Source of the DNA: an uncultured beta proteobacterium
Lineage (GTDB): Bacteria > Pseudomonadota > Gammaproteobacteria > Burkholderiales > Burkholderiaceae_C
Assembly: GCA_903960915.1 (NCBI GenBank)
Contig: CAJCCO010000103.1
Coordinates: 1-64,000 of the forward strand
Length of the DNA: 64,000 nucleotides
Reading direction: 5' to 3'
Shown: piece after piece, positions 1 through 9,509 of the stretch
How the letters are laid out: each line of letters starts with the position of its first letter
Position numbering within the stretch: the stretch's first letter is position 1
Translations under genes and position numbers: made by a program
The notes under the pieces: model-generated
What the model saw: the letters and a program-made list of their open reading frames with translations, nothing else
Told to the model about the DNA's origin: nothing
Database searches by the model: none

Positions 1-359
1 ATCTCGGTAATTTCTGCACTGTCGGCCAGCGCCAGGGACTGGGCATAAATGTCGGCGCCCCCTATGACCCAGGCGTGCGCCTGTTCGGCACACAGGGCCA
101 GCGCTTCAGGCAATGAATGGGCGGTGAGCGCGCCAGCGGCCTGCCAGCCCGGCTGGCGGGTGATGACCACGTTGGTGCGCCCGGGCAGGGGCTTGAACTT
201 CGGTGGCAGGGAATCCCAGGTTTTGCGTCCCATGATCACCGCACAACCCAGGGTGTGGCGCTTGAAGTGCGCCAGGTCTTCTGGCAGATGCCAGGGCAGG
301 GTGTTGTTGGCGCCAATGACGCCATTGCTGGCGCGGGCAAAGATCAGGTGCAATTGCAT
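1..359 (-). CDS. folA: Dihydrofolate reductase (3' end cut by window edge)
   Basis: This gene reduces dihydrofolate to tetrahydrofolate with NADPH. Reading the minus strand from the ATG at 359 gives MQLHLIFARASNGVIGANN, then LPWHLPEDLAHFK and VIMGRKTWDSLP, which are the DHFR signature (substrate-binding WxLPEDL region and the NADPH-binding GRKTW loop). A later GGADIY matches the second nucleotide-binding loop. About 119 codons are visible and the C-terminal quarter lies outside the window. It starts 16 nt after the thyA stop on the same strand, the common thyA-folA pairing in which ThyA consumes methylene-THF and releases the dihydrofolate that FolA recycles. Confidence is high. Confidence 0.95.
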   Translation of the reverse strand, partial: MQLHLIFARASNGVIGANNTLPWHLPEDLAHFKRHTLGCAVIMGRKTWDSLPPKFKPLPGRTNVVITRQPGWQAAGALTAHSLPEALALCAEQAHAWVIGGADIYAQSLALADSAEITE

Positions 360-375
360 GGTGCCGGGCGCTACG

Positions 376-1218
376 TTAGACCGCCACCGGTGCCTTGATG
401 GCCGGGTGACATTGGTAGTTGAGCACCTCGAAGTCTTCAAACTGGTAGTCAAAAATGGAGGCCGGTTGACGCAGGATGCGCAGCGTAGGGTAGGCAAACG
501 GGGCCCGGCTCAGTTGCAACTCAACCTGTGCGTGGTGGTTGTCGTAAATGTGGCAGTCGCCACCGGTCCAGATGAAATCGCCTACGTCCAGGTCACACTG
601 CTGCGCCACCATGTGGGTCAGCAGCGCATAGCTGGCAATGTTGAAGGGCACACCCAGAAAAATATCGGCGCTGCGCTGGTAGAGCTGGCAGCTCAGACGC
701 GGCTTTTGGCCGGGCGCGCTGGCCGGTGCCACGTAAAACTGAAAGAACGCATGGCAGGGCATGAGTGCCATTTTGTCGAGCTCGGCAACGTTCCAGGCGC
801 TCACAATCATGCGGCGCGAGTCGGGGTTGGATTTGAGCGTTTTCATCAACTCGGTAATTTGGTCAATGTGGCCGCCATTGGGGGTGGGCCAGCTGCGCCA
901 TTGCACGCCATAAACCGGACCCAGCTCGCCGTCGGGCCGCGCCCATTCGTCCCAGATGCTGACGCCACGCTCTTTGAGCCAGTTGTTGTTGCTGGAGCCG
1001 GTCAAAAACCAGAGTAGCTCTTGAATGATGGACCGCAGGTGCACTTTTTTGGTGGTGACCAGCGGAAAACCTTCATTCAGGTCAAAGCGCATCTGGTGGC
1101 CAAACAGGCTTTGGGTGCCGGTGCCGGTGCGGTCCCCCTTGGCCGCGCCCGTGGTGTAGACCAGGCGCATGAAATCTTCGTACTGCGAGCGGATGGGGTG
1201 GGGGGCGGATGGCTGCAT
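376..1218 (-). CDS. thyA: Thymidylate synthase ThyA
   Basis: ThyA methylates dUMP to dTMP using methylene-tetrahydrofolate as methyl donor and reductant. The 280-residue protein is close to the family length (264 in E. coli). It shows [12 protein letters not shown] near residue 29, the catalytic cysteine in [11 protein letters not shown] (Cys155), [10 protein letters not shown] (phosphate-binding arginines) and a C-terminal [13 protein letters not shown] that closes the active site. It is cotranscribed with folA directly downstream. A 55-nt gap separates it from the upstream FAD oxidase gene. Nothing is unusual. Confidence 0.97.
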   Translation of the reverse strand: MQPSAPHPIRSQYEDFMRLVYTTGAAKGDRTGTGTQSLFGHQMRFDLNEGFPLVTTKKVHLRSIIQELLWFLTGSSNNNWLKERGVSIWDEWARPDGELGPVYGVQWRSWPTPNGGHIDQITELMKTLKSNPDSRRMIVSAWNVAELDKMALMPCHAFFQFYVAPASAPGQKPRLSCQLYQRSADIFLGVPFNIASYALLTHMVAQQCDLDVGDFIWTGGDCHIYDNHHAQVELQLSRAPFAYPTLRILRQPASIFDYQFEDFEVLNYQCHPAIKAPVAV

Positions 1219-1273
1219 GGCGGGGTGTTCAGATTGGGAGGGGCCAGGCGGTGCGTCTGGCCAGAAGAATATT

Positions 1274-2707
1274 TTAGAGGCGTATCACCCGCCCCGGGTT
1301 CATCAGGTTCTGCGGGTCAAGCGCGCGTTTGATGCTGCGCATCAGGTCCAGCGCCACCGGTGATTTGTATTTTTCAAGGGTGGTCACCTTCAGGCTGCCC
1401 ACGCCGTGTTCGGCGGAGATGGAGCCTTCAAAGCGTGCCACGGCGTCAAATACCAGGGTATTAACCTGGGCCTCGTGCGCGCGCAAGAACTGCGCGCCAT
1501 CCACGCCGGGTGGCGCCTGCACGTTGTAGTGCAGGTTGCCGTCGCCCAGGTGCCCAAAGTTGACCAGGCGCACGCCGGGCAGGGCTTGCTGCAGCAAGGC
1601 GTCGGTGCTGCGCACGAATTCTGGAATGCGCGAGACGCTGAGGGAGATGTCGTGCTTGATGTTCAGGCCCTCTTGCGCCTGGGCCAGCGGAATGCTTTCG
1701 CGAATGTGCCACAGCGCCTGGGCTTGGGCCAAGTTTTCGGTCACCACGGCGTCCAGGATGCAGCCCTTTTCCAGGGCGGTAGACAGCAGCTTTTCAAGCT
1801 GCTCGCGGGCATGGGCGGGGGACTCGTAGCTGGCGTTTTCCAGCAGCACAGAGTAGGGCGCGTCGGACCCCGGTGGTATGTGCAACTGGGCAAAGTGCCG
1901 GGCCACCAGGCTTAAGGCAAAGTCGCCCATGACTTCAAAGCCGGTCAGCCCCGCCCCCAACTGCTGGTGCGCCAGCCCCAGCAGCTGCACGGCAGCCTCC
2001 ATGCTGGGCAAAGCCACCCAAGCGGTCAGCTGCGCTGCGGGCAGTGGGTAGAGTTTGAGGGTGGCCGCGGTGATGATGCCCAGCGTGCCTTCAGAGCCAA
2101 TGAAGAGGTGGCGCAGGTCGTAGCCGGTGTTGTCCTTGCGCAACCCGCTCAGACCCTGCCAGATGTCACCTTGCGCGGTGACCACTTCAAGGCCCAGGCA
2201 CAGGTCACGCGTGTTGCCAAAGCGCACCACCTGCGTGCCGCCGGCGTTGGTGGCCAGGTTGCCGCCCAGGGTGCAGCTGCCTTCAGCGGCCAGGCTCAAG
2301 GGGAACAGCAGGCCGGCGTTCTGTGCCTGCTGCTGCAGGCTTTGCAAAATGCAGCCGGCCTCTACCGTGATGGTCAGGTTGTCGGCATCGAGTTGTCGCA
2401 CGGCGTTCATGCGCTGCAGGCTGACCACCAGTTGCCGGCCCGAGGCATCGGGCGTGGAGCCCACCACCAGGCCGGTGTTGCCGCCTTGGGGTACCAGGCT
2501 CAGGCCCGAGTCGGGGTGCTGCGCCAAATAGGCCGCGCAGGTTTTAACCACATCGGCCAGCTCTTGCGTGCTGCCCGGGCGCACGACCGCCAGTGCTTTG
2601 CCGCGCGAGCGTTGGCGCCAGTCTTGCTCCCAAGCCGTCAGGTCGCCCTCGGTCAGCACATGGGCCGCCCCGAGTTGTTGACGCAGTGGGTCGAGCAAGC
2701 CCTGCAT
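1274..2707 (-). CDS. FAD-binding oxidase, GlcD/D-lactate dehydrogenase family
   Basis: This is a flavoprotein of the FAD-binding PCMH plus FAD-oxidase C-terminal type, which oxidises 2-hydroxy acids such as glycolate, D-lactate or D-2-hydroxyglutarate. Seen in the sequence: the FAD pyrophosphate-binding stretch [11 protein letters not shown], then [18 protein letters not shown] and [10 protein letters not shown], and a C-terminal SISAEHGVG that carries a conserved histidine. The frame is open 15 codons further upstream, but I chose the ATG at 2707 because it follows the DUF2069 stop by 4 nt, implying translational coupling, and gives the usual N-terminus (477 aa). The exact substrate cannot be told from sequence alone. 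Confidence 0.85.
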   Translation of the reverse strand: MQGLLDPLRQQLGAAHVLTEGDLTAWEQDWRQRSRGKALAVVRPGSTQELADVVKTCAAYLAQHPDSGLSLVPQGGNTGLVVGSTPDASGRQLVVSLQRMNAVRQLDADNLTITVEAGCILQSLQQQAQNAGLLFPLSLAAEGSCTLGGNLATNAGGTQVVRFGNTRDLCLGLEVVTAQGDIWQGLSGLRKDNTGYDLRHLFIGSEGTLGIITAATLKLYPLPAAQLTAWVALPSMEAAVQLLGLAHQQLGAGLTGFEVMGDFALSLVARHFAQLHIPPGSDAPYSVLLENASYESPAHAREQLEKLLSTALEKGCILDAVVTENLAQAQALWHIRESIPLAQAQEGLNIKHDISLSVSRIPEFVRSTDALLQQALPGVRLVNFGHLGDGNLHYNVQAPPGVDGAQFLRAHEAQVNTLVFDAVARFEGSISAEHGVGSLKVTTLEKYKSPVALDLMRSIKRALDPQNLMNPGRVIRL

Positions 2708-2711
2708 AGGT

Positions 2712-3143
2712 TCAGGCCTGGGCGGCAGCGCCTTTGAGGCGCAGGCGCACATGCAGAGCGCAGGCGGTGAACAGCACCAGGCACAAGGCCACTTCCACCA
2801 TGGCCAGGTAAGAACTTGGGGGCTTGTCGCTGGCGGCGCGCACGGCGCCTTCGGTGAAGTAAAGCCAGACCATCAGGCTGACCCAGCGGTAGGTGTACAT
2901 GCGGTTTTTCAGGAGGCCTGCCAGCGGAATGCACAGGGGCAGCACTTTCAGCGCCAGGGAAGAACCACCGGGTCGGATGGGGGCAAGCACCAGCTCCCAG
3001 GCCAGCCCCAGAATGATGAGCCCCAGCAGACAGCCCACGGCCATGGCGCGGGTGAGAGCGACGGTGCGGCTGGCGGCTTGAATGCCAGTGAAAGTGGCAG
3101 CATCGGCCACGGGCTGAGAAGGGGATTTGGATTCGGTGTTCAT
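2712..3143 (-). CDS. DUF2069 family small membrane protein
   Basis: A 143-residue inner-membrane protein with about four hydrophobic segments (for example AVGCLLGLIILGLAWELVL and VEVALCLVLFTACALHV). The order LVLAPIRPGGSSLALKVLPLCIPLAGLLKNRMYTYRW, read here as adjacent short motifs, is typical of DUF2069, a family without a known function. The start at 3143 is preferred over an open extension that would run into the divergent yihY promoter. It lies immediately upstream of the FAD oxidase gene (4-nt gap), so the two are probably expressed together. No enzymatic residues are evident. Confidence 0.75.
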   Translation of the reverse strand: MNTESKSPSQPVADAATFTGIQAASRTVALTRAMAVGCLLGLIILGLAWELVLAPIRPGGSSLALKVLPLCIPLAGLLKNRMYTYRWVSLMVWLYFTEGAVRAASDKPPSSYLAMVEVALCLVLFTACALHVRLRLKGAAAQA

Positions 3144-3164
3144 TGGGATGGCATCATAGCGGCC

Positions 3165-4415
3165 ATGAGTTTGTCGCGTTACACCCCATTGTCCTTCTCG
3201 CAGCGTCTTGATGCGCTGCTGAGCAGCTTGTCCCATTTCCCCTGGAAAAGCACCGCGCACACGCTGCGTGAACGCTTTCGAGAAGACCGGCTGGGCCTGA
3301 CCGCCAGCAGTTTGACCTTCACCACGACGATCGCGCTGGTGCCCATCATCACGGTGGCGTTGGCGGTTTTTACGGCTTTTCCGATGTTTGCCAAATTTCA
3401 GGATGTGCTGCAGAAGTGGCTGATTGAGAGCCTGATTCCCGACAACATTGCGCGCCAGGTGCTGGGCTACCTGACCCAGTTCGCAGGCAAGGCCAGCAAG
3501 CTCGGTGTGGCCGGTGTGGCGGTGTTGTTTTCTACCGCGCTGGCCCTGATTTTTACGATTGACCGCACCCTCAACAGTATTTGGCGTGTGCGCAAGGCCC
3601 GCCCTTGGGGGCAGCGCGTGCTGGTGTACTGGGCCGCCATCACCTTAGGGCCGCTGGTGCTGGGCGTGAGCCTGACGGCCACTTCGTACGCCGTATCGGC
3701 CTCCAAAGGGGTGGTGGGTGGCATGCCCGGTGGGGTGCAGCTCTTGCTGGATGTGCTGCAGTTTTTTCTGATGGCCGGAGGCATGGCGGCGATGTACCAC
3801 TATGTGCCCAATACCCTGGTGAAGTGGGGCCACGCTTGGGCGGGGGGGCTGTTTGTGTCGGCGGGCTTTGAAGTGGCCAAAAAACTGCTGAGTCTGTACT
3901 TGAGCAAGGTGCCTACCTATTCGATGGTTTACGGTGCGTTCGCCACGGTGCCCATTTTGCTGATCTGGATCTATGTGGCCTGGGTCATCGTGCTGCTGGG
4001 GGCGGTTATCACGGCCTACCTGCCCAGCCTGCTGGCGGGCCAGGTGCTTCGGCCGCGTTCACACGGGTTTCAATTCCAGTTGGCGTTGGAGGCCGTGCAA
4101 CAGCTCGATGGGGCCCGCACCCAAGGGCGCGCCGGACTGACGATGGCGCAGTTGACGCAAGCGCTTCGGGTGGATGCGCTGCTGCTTGAGCCGGTGTTGG
4201 AAGCCCTGGTGGAGCTGGACTGGTTGGGTTTGCTGCAGGAAGAAAAGGCGGAAGGCTCGGCCGGTGTGGCCGCGCGTTACGTGTTGCTGGCCAATCCCGA
4301 CACCACTGCCTTGGCGCCGTTGATAGATGCGCTGCTGCTCAAGCAAGACGCAGCCACCAGCAAACTGTGGGACAACAGTGCCTGGCACCAGTTGACCCTG
4401 CGACAAGCGCTGTAA
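3165..4415 (+). CDS. YihY/BrkB-family inner-membrane protein
   Basis: A 416-residue protein with six predicted membrane segments in its first 280 residues, then a soluble tail of about 130 residues. Family marks include LTASSLTFTTTIALVPIITV near the N-terminus and SKVPTYSMVYGAFATVPILLIWIYVAW near residue 250. The family was once called ribonuclease BN by mistake; its true role in the envelope is unknown. The C-terminal tail resembles the winged-helix-like extension found in many proteobacterial members. The ATG at 3165 lies only 21 nt from the divergent DUF2069 start, so the two genes share a very short promoter region. The open frame continues upstream but without family similarity. Confidence 0.88.
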   Translation: MSLSRYTPLSFSQRLDALLSSLSHFPWKSTAHTLRERFREDRLGLTASSLTFTTTIALVPIITVALAVFTAFPMFAKFQDVLQKWLIESLIPDNIARQVLGYLTQFAGKASKLGVAGVAVLFSTALALIFTIDRTLNSIWRVRKARPWGQRVLVYWAAITLGPLVLGVSLTATSYAVSASKGVVGGMPGGVQLLLDVLQFFLMAGGMAAMYHYVPNTLVKWGHAWAGGLFVSAGFEVAKKLLSLYLSKVPTYSMVYGAFATVPILLIWIYVAWVIVLLGAVITAYLPSLLAGQVLRPRSHGFQFQLALEAVQQLDGARTQGRAGLTMAQLTQALRVDALLLEPVLEALVELDWLGLLQEEKAEGSAGVAARYVLLANPDTTALAPLIDALLLKQDAATSKLWDNSAWHQLTLRQAL

Positions 4416-4431
4416 GCCAAGCTGCAGAGCT

Positions 4432-4475
4432 GGGCCGGTTCAGGGCCGGTTTAGGGCCGATTCAGGGCAGGTTTT
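4432..4475. repeat. Four imperfect 11-bp tandem repeats
   Basis: Just after the yihY stop the units gggccggttca, gggccggttta, gggccgattca and gggcaggtttt follow each other with a strict period of 11. The array lies in the 106-bp gap between two convergent genes. It is short, non-coding in any sensible frame, and could be variable in copy number between strains. Confidence 0.8.
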
Positions 4476-4521
4476 TGGCCAGTTTTTGGTCTGTCACCGC
4501 CCATGGCCTGCTTTGCGCCGC

Positions 4522-5328
4522 TCAGGTTTTTAAGAAATTTTTGAGCGCTGCCAGCATCGGCTCGGCGGTTTCAAACATCTGGTGGTGCCCGCCCGGGAGT
4601 TTCACCACGGTGGCCTGGCGCGCCTTGTCAATCAGCGCCTGGGCCGCTTTGGGGGGCGTCATCTGGTCGACCTGACCCAACACAAAAAGCACCGGACACG
4701 TGACCGCCTGCATGGCTTCTTCGCCGTGGGCGTAGCTGTCACAGGCCTTGAAATCGCAGTAGAAAACATTGGTCTGGGTGTTGCTGGCGATGACCCGCCG
4801 GCCCAGTGCCAGGGAGGCGCCGTACACCCAGGTACCCGCGCCCAGAACAGAGGGCGGCGGCGCCAGGGTAGACCAGGACAGGTCGTTGACCAGCTTGAGG
4901 GCCTTGAGTGGTTCTTCCTGTGTGGCTTGCAGCAGCGCGGGCGAGACTTTCATGGGGAAAGCCGTGCCCACCAGCACCAGTTGGCTGATGCGTTCAGGCG
5001 CGCGACCGGCCGCTTCCAGCGCAATCAGCGAGCCGTAGCTGTGGCCCATCAAAGTGGCCTGCTTCAGCCCGGCGGCATCCATCAGGGCCAGTACAAAGTC
5101 GGCGGCTTCTTCCACCGTGGCGGGCGGCGTGCCAGCGCTGCGGCAATGGCCGGGCAGGTCCAGCGCCAGCACGTTGAAGCCGTGGTGGGCCAGGTAGCGG
5201 CTTTGCAGAATCCAGACACTGTGGTCGTTCAGGGCGCCGTGGATGAAGATGATGCTGGGTTTGGCGGCATCAAACGGCTTGCCGCCGGTGTAGCAATAGG
5301 TGCTGTGGCCGTTGACGGTGTAGTTCAT
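4522..5328 (-). CDS. Alpha/beta hydrolase (serine hydrolase)
   Basis: A 268-residue cytoplasmic alpha/beta-fold hydrolase. The oxyanion-hole motif IFIHGAL lies near residue 28, the nucleophile elbow GHSYGS near residue 95, a candidate acid in VLGQVDQMTP and the catalytic histidine in PGGHHQMFE close to the C-terminus, so the triad is complete. The start codon overlaps the metY stop by 4 nt (ATGA), which suggests coupled translation with the sulfhydrylase upstream. The substrate is unknown. It is too short and lacks the usual motifs to be homoserine acetyltransferase, although the neighbour would fit such a partner. Confidence 0.85.
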   Translation of the reverse strand: MNYTVNGHSTYCYTGGKPFDAAKPSIIFIHGALNDHSVWILQSRYLAHHGFNVLALDLPGHCRSAGTPPATVEEAADFVLALMDAAGLKQATLMGHSYGSLIALEAAGRAPERISQLVLVGTAFPMKVSPALLQATQEEPLKALKLVNDLSWSTLAPPPSVLGAGTWVYGASLALGRRVIASNTQTNVFYCDFKACDSYAHGEEAMQAVTCPVLFVLGQVDQMTPPKAAQALIDKARQATVVKLPGGHHQMFETAEPMLAALKNFLKT

Positions 5329-6623
5329 TGGGCTTTCTCCGCAACTTTCAGCGCGCGTTTGAGGTCGTCCAGCAAATCACCCGCATCTTCCAGACCAATG
5401 GACAAACGGATGGTGCCTTGGGTAATACCGCCTGCAGCCAAGGCCTCGTCACTCATGCGGAAGTGGGTGGTGCTGGCGGGGTGAATGACCAGGCTGCGGC
5501 AGTCGCCCACGTTGGCCAGGTGGCTGAAGACTCTCAGGCTTTCGACAAACTTTTTGCCTTGCTCGCGGCTGCCCTTGAGGTCAAAGCTGAACACCGAGCC
5601 GGCGCCGCGTGGCAGCAGTTGCTGCGCCAGCGCATGGCTGGGGTGGCTGGGCAGCAAGGGGTGGCCCACGCGCGCGACAAAGGGGTGCTGGGCCAAAAAT
5701 TCCACCACGGCCTGGGTGTTGCGCATGTGGCGCTCCATGCGCAGCGAAAGGGTCTCAATGCCTTGCAGAATTAGCCAGGCCGAATGCGGGCTCAGGCAGG
5801 CGCCAAAGTCGCGCAGGCCTTCGCGCCGGGCGCGCAGCAAGAAGGCGCCTACGGTGCTTTCCTCGCTGAACACCATGTTGTGAAAGCCCTCATAGGGCTC
5901 GGTCAGCTCTGGAAATTTGCCGCTTTTCTCCCAGTCAAAGCTGCCACCGTCCACCACAATGCCGCCAATGACGGTGCCGTGTCCGCTCAGGAATTTGGTG
6001 GCCGAGTGGTAGACCAGGTCGGCCCCATGTTCCAGCGGTTTGATCAGCCAGGGCGAGGTCAGGGTGGAGTCCACCAGCAGCGGCACACCGGCTTCATGCG
6101 CAATGGCCGAGACGCGGGCAATGTCCAGCACCTCCAGCCCGGGGTTGCCCACGGTTTCACCAAAGAACATCTTGGTGTTGGGGCGCACGGCGGCGCGCCA
6201 GCCGTCAAAGTCGCCGGGTTTGACGAAGGTAGTCTCAATGCCAAAACGGCGCAGCGTGTAGTGCAGCAAATTTTGTGAGCCGCCATACAGCGCGGTGCTG
6301 GCCACAATGTGCGAGCCCGCGCCCATCAGCGTGGCGACGCTCAAATGCAGTGCGGCTTGCCCGCTGGCGGTGGCAATGGCGCCAATGCCGCCTTCTAGCG
6401 CGGCCACCCGCTCTTCCAGCACCGCAGTGGTGGGGTTGCTGATGCGGCTGTAGACATGGCCGGCGCGCTCTAGGTTAAAGAGCGACGCGGCGTGTTCGCT
6501 GGACTCGAAGACAAACGAAGTGGTGAGATGAATCGGCACGGCGCGCGCGCCTGTGGCCGGGTCGGGGGCGGCGCCGGCGTGCAGCGCCAGGGTGTCAAAA
6601 CCGGGGTCGGAGTAACCGGGCAT
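5325..6623 (-). CDS. metY: O-acetylhomoserine sulfhydrylase (aminocarboxypropyltransferase)
   Basis: A PLP-dependent enzyme of the Cys/Met metabolism family that makes homocysteine from O-acetylhomoserine and sulfide. At 432 aa it has the longer form typical of MetY rather than the ~390 aa of MetB/MetC. Motifs: YSRISNPT near residue 58, TASGQAALHL near 85, the PLP-binding SATKFLSGHGT with Lys210, and ETVGNPGLEVLDI near 156. It is transcribed away from the CBS-domain gene. Whether it acts on acetyl or succinyl esters cannot be proved here, but the length and motifs favour the acetyl ester. Confidence 0.92.
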   Translation of the reverse strand: MPGYSDPGFDTLALHAGAAPDPATGARAVPIHLTTSFVFESSEHAASLFNLERAGHVYSRISNPTTAVLEERVAALEGGIGAIATASGQAALHLSVATLMGAGSHIVASTALYGGSQNLLHYTLRRFGIETTFVKPGDFDGWRAAVRPNTKMFFGETVGNPGLEVLDIARVSAIAHEAGVPLLVDSTLTSPWLIKPLEHGADLVYHSATKFLSGHGTVIGGIVVDGGSFDWEKSGKFPELTEPYEGFHNMVFSEESTVGAFLLRARREGLRDFGACLSPHSAWLILQGIETLSLRMERHMRNTQAVVEFLAQHPFVARVGHPLLPSHPSHALAQQLLPRGAGSVFSFDLKGSREQGKKFVESLRVFSHLANVGDCRSLVIHPASTTHFRMSDEALAAGGITQGTIRLSIGLEDAGDLLDDLKRALKVAEKAQ

Positions 6624-6711
6624 GTGTTTTCCTTTGTTTTTAGCTGTCTCAGCAGGCTTATTGTGGGCTATATTGCAAGCACCCGGTTTTCAACCCGTCA
6701 GGAGGCAAATC

Positions 6712-7161
6712 ATGAAAGTCAGCGATATTTTGCGCGTCAAGGGCGGCACCCTTTACACCGCCACGCCTTTGGAGCCCCTGTCACGGGCGCTGGACCTGAT
6801 GGCCGAGAAAGACCTGGGCTCATTGGTGGTGATGGAGCATGGCGACCTGGTAGGTATGCTGACCTTTCGCGAGGTGATTCAGTTGCTGGTGAAAAACGGC
6901 GGCACCATTGGCACCACCGTGGTTCGCACGGCCATGGACGACGCGCCCCTGACCTGCACCGCCGAGACCGAGCTGGACGAGGTGCGTCGCATGATGCTGG
7001 AGCGCCACGCCCGCTACATGCCCGTGATGGACCAGCGCATGCTCATGGGCGTGATCAGCTTTTACGACGTGGCCAAGGCCGTTGTGGACAGCCAGAACTT
7101 CGAAAACAAAATGCTCAAGGCCTACATTCGCGACTGGCCCGAAGAAGGCGCCAAGGCCTGA
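6712..7161 (+). CDS. Tandem CBS-domain protein
   Basis: A 149-residue soluble protein made of two CBS domains (residues about 10-65 and 80-135), which together normally form one adenosine-nucleotide-binding Bateman module. Repeated patterns are [15 protein letters not shown] / [10 protein letters not shown] and [16 protein letters not shown] / [15 protein letters not shown]. The start at 6712 is fixed by a perfect AGGAGG at 6700-6705, 6 nt upstream; the frame is open further upstream. No attached enzyme domain is present, so it is probably a regulatory subunit or energy sensor with an unknown partner. It is followed by aroC 61 nt downstream. Confidence 0.9.
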   Translation: MKVSDILRVKGGTLYTATPLEPLSRALDLMAEKDLGSLVVMEHGDLVGMLTFREVIQLLVKNGGTIGTTVVRTAMDDAPLTCTAETELDEVRRMMLERHARYMPVMDQRMLMGVISFYDVAKAVVDSQNFENKMLKAYIRDWPEEGAKA

Positions 7162-7209
7162 CCTTGGGGTTGGCCCCGAGCGCTTGAGCGCTGGTACTTC
7201 AAGGTCTGG

Positions 7210-7215
7210 GATAAT
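7210..7215 (+). promoter_or_regulatory. -10-like hexamer 7 nt before the aroC ATG
   Basis: GATAAT ends exactly 7 nt before the aroC start, and no Shine-Dalgarno sequence lies between. That is the normal -10 to transcription-start distance, so the mRNA may begin at the ATG itself (leaderless). No good -35 hexamer is visible at 16-18 nt upstream (TTGAGC lies at 20 nt spacing), which limits confidence. Confidence 0.4.
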
Positions 7216-7222
7216 TCGCGCC

Positions 7223-8317
7223 ATGAGCGGAAACACCTTTGGACACCTTTTTGCAGTCACCAATTTTGGTGAATCCCACGGCCCAGCCATTGGCTGCGTG
7301 ATTGACGGCTGCCCGCCGGGCATGGATTTGAGTGAGGCCGACATCCAGCCTGACCTTGACCGCCGCCGTCCCGGCACCAGTCGCTTTGTCACCCAGCGCA
7401 ACGAGCCAGATGCGGTGGAAATCCTCAGCGGCGTCTACCAAGGTAAAACCACTGGCACGCCGATTTGCCTGCTCATCAAAAACACCGACCAACGCAGCAA
7501 GGACTACGGCAACATCCTGGAGACCTTTCGCCCCGGCCATGCCGACTACAGCTATTTCCAGAAGTACGGCATCAGAGACCCACGGGGTGGTGGGCGTTCC
7601 TCGGCCCGAATGACTGCGCCCATGGTGGCCGCCGGCGCCGTGGCCAAGAAGTGGCTGGCGCAGCAATATGGCACCGTGTTTCGCGGCTGCATGACGCAGG
7701 TGGGTGAGATGACCATTGGCTTTGAGTCCTGGGACTTCGTACCCCACAACGCCTTCTTTGCGCCGGTGGCCGATACCTCGGCGCTGGAGGCTTACATGGA
7801 CGCGTTGCGCAAAGCTGGCGACTCGTGCGGTGCCCGCATTCGGCTGTCGGCCTCTCATGTGCCGGTAGGTTTGGGCGAGCCCTTGTTTGACAAGATGGAC
7901 GCAGACATTGCGCACGCCATGATGGGCATCAATGCAGTCAAGGGTGTGGAGATTGGCGCCGGCTTCGCCAGCGTCAGCCAGCGCGGCACCACGCACGGCG
8001 ATTCACTCACCCCGCAAGGTTTTCTGTCGAACAACGCCGGCGGTGTGTTGGGCGGCATCAGCACCGGGCAAGATCTCGAAGTGTCGATTGCCATCAAACC
8101 CACCAGCTCCATACTGAGCCCACGCCATTCGATAGATACCGCAGGCCAGCCCGCCGAGGTGGTGACCAAAGGCCGGCACGACCCCTGCGTGGGCCTACGC
8201 GCCACCCCGATTGCCGAGGCCATGCTGGCCCTGGTGGTGATGGACCATGCCTTGCGCCACCGGGCGCAATGTGGCGATGTGAGCGTGGCCTTGAAGCCGA
8301 TCGCGGCCAGCGCTTAA
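7223..8317 (+). CDS. aroC: Chorismate synthase
   Basis: AroC eliminates phosphate from EPSP to give chorismate, using reduced FMN, as the last shared step of aromatic amino acid and folate synthesis. The 364-residue protein starts [20 protein letters not shown], the first family signature, followed by [17 protein letters not shown] (near residue 48) and [14 protein letters not shown] then [12 protein letters not shown] (near 105-130), which bind FMN and substrate. Length and motifs are standard. The ATG at 7223 is chosen because the family N-terminus begins there, even though an upstream frame is open. A second shikimate gene, aroQ, lies 2.2 kb downstream. Confidence 0.97.
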   Translation: MSGNTFGHLFAVTNFGESHGPAIGCVIDGCPPGMDLSEADIQPDLDRRRPGTSRFVTQRNEPDAVEILSGVYQGKTTGTPICLLIKNTDQRSKDYGNILETFRPGHADYSYFQKYGIRDPRGGGRSSARMTAPMVAAGAVAKKWLAQQYGTVFRGCMTQVGEMTIGFESWDFVPHNAFFAPVADTSALEAYMDALRKAGDSCGARIRLSASHVPVGLGEPLFDKMDADIAHAMMGINAVKGVEIGAGFASVSQRGTTHGDSLTPQGFLSNNAGGVLGGISTGQDLEVSIAIKPTSSILSPRHSIDTAGQPAEVVTKGRHDPCVGLRATPIAEAMLALVVMDHALRHRAQCGDVSVALKPIAASA

Positions 8318-8330
8318 TGCCCAAGCGCGC

Positions 8331-9509
8331 ATGACCGTTCTCGCCGCCCGGGCGCGGCGCCAGCAACTGGTGCCGTTTGCCGCCCTGAGCGCGAGTTACT
8401 TTGCCCATATTGGCTTCTTCAACCCCTACCTGAGCCTGTGGCTCAAAGACCTGGGGCTGAGCCTTTTCACCATCAGCCTGCTGACCTCCCTGCAGGCACT
8501 CACCCGCCTGTTTGCCCCGTATGCCTGGGGTGCCTTGAGCGATCGCACAGGTGAGCGCATTCAATTGCTGCGCTTTGGTGCCACCTGCGCCCTGGTGCTT
8601 TCGCTGGGTTTGTTTTGGCGTGGCAGCACGCTTTGGCTGGCGCTTGTTTTACTGCTGATGTTCACCAATACCAGCGCCATGATGCCCATGAGCGAGGCCG
8701 CCATGGCCCATCTGGTGAGCCACGGCGGGGCCTTTGACGCGCGCCAGTACGGCCGGGTTCGTTTGTGGGGCTCGGTAGGCTTTTTCCTGATGGTCTTGCT
8801 CGCTGGTAGCTGGTTTGAGTACTTTGGCATGGCGCACTTTCCGCTCTGGACGGTGCTGACGCTGCTGGGCGTCACGGTGTGCGTCTGGCGCTTGCCCAAC
8901 CTCAAGGAGGAGGTTCAGGCGCACGCCCTGCACCTGCCTTTGGGGCCAGTGATGCGCCAGCCCGTCGTCCGCTGGTTTTTTGCCTCCTTGTTTTTTCATG
9001 TGCTGTCCCACATCAGCGTGTATGCCTTCTTCTCGCTCTACCTGGATTCATTGGGCTACAGCAAAACCATGATTGGCTTTTTCTGGGGCGTGGCGGTGGT
9101 GGCCGAGGTGGTCTGGTTCTACACCCAGAGCCGCTGGCTGCCGCTCATGAGCTTGCAGGGCTGGTTGTTGTTGGCCGCCTCGCTGACGGTGCTGCGCATG
9201 GGGTTGACCGCCACCAGCGCCGCGGTGTTGCCCGTGCTGATGTTGGCGCAACTGCTGCACGCCATCACCTTTGCGGCACACCACACGGCCTGCATTGCGC
9301 TGCTGTCGAAACATTTCCCGGGGCGCTTAAGGGGCCGTGGGCAGGCCTTGTATACCGTGGTCGGCTATGGCATACCGGGCATCTTGGGGGGACTGGCGGG
9401 GGGGCTGTTGAGCGAAAAATATGGGCTGGGCAGCGTCTTCATGGTCTCCGTGGTCACCAGCCTGGTGGCCACGGCCTTGGCTTTCAAGGTTTGGAAGTCA
9501 GCGCGTTGA
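8331..9509 (+). CDS. Major facilitator superfamily transporter
   Basis: A 392-residue membrane protein with about twelve hydrophobic segments. The loop between segments 2 and 3 carries the MFS A-motif-like GALSDRTGERIQLLRFG, and the N-terminus FFNPYLSLWLKDLGLS resembles the MFS_1-like branch that includes HcaT and nucleoside-type permeases. It begins 13 nt after aroC on the same strand and may be cotranscribed. Its 3' end overlaps the convergent EamA gene by 26 bp. Substrate unknown. Confidence 0.85.
   Translation: MTVLAARARRQQLVPFAALSASYFAHIGFFNPYLSLWLKDLGLSLFTISLLTSLQALTRLFAPYAWGALSDRTGERIQLLRFGATCALVLSLGLFWRGSTLWLALVLLLMFTNTSAMMPMSEAAMAHLVSHGGAFDARQYGRVRLWGSVGFFLMVLLAGSWFEYFGMAHFPLWTVLTLLGVTVCVWRLPNLKEEVQAHALHLPLGPVMRQPVVRWFFASLFFHVLSHISVYAFFSLYLDSLGYSKTMIGFFWGVAVVAEVVWFYTQSRWLPLMSLQGWLLLAASLTVLRMGLTATSAAVLPVLMLAQLLHAITFAAHHTACIALLSKHFPGRLRGRGQALYTVVGYGIPGILGGLAGGLLSEKYGLGSVFMVSVVTSLVATALAFKVWKSAR

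Noticed and set aside
2751-3164. Long upstream extension of the yihY frame back to 2751
   Set aside because: It overlaps the whole DUF2069 gene on the other strand and has Gln/His/Gly-rich antisense composition; the family N-terminus begins at 3165.
4522-5328. Homoserine O-acetyltransferase for the gene after metY
   Set aside because: At 268 residues it is about 100 shorter than MetX and lacks MetX motifs; generic alpha/beta hydrolase is the safer call.
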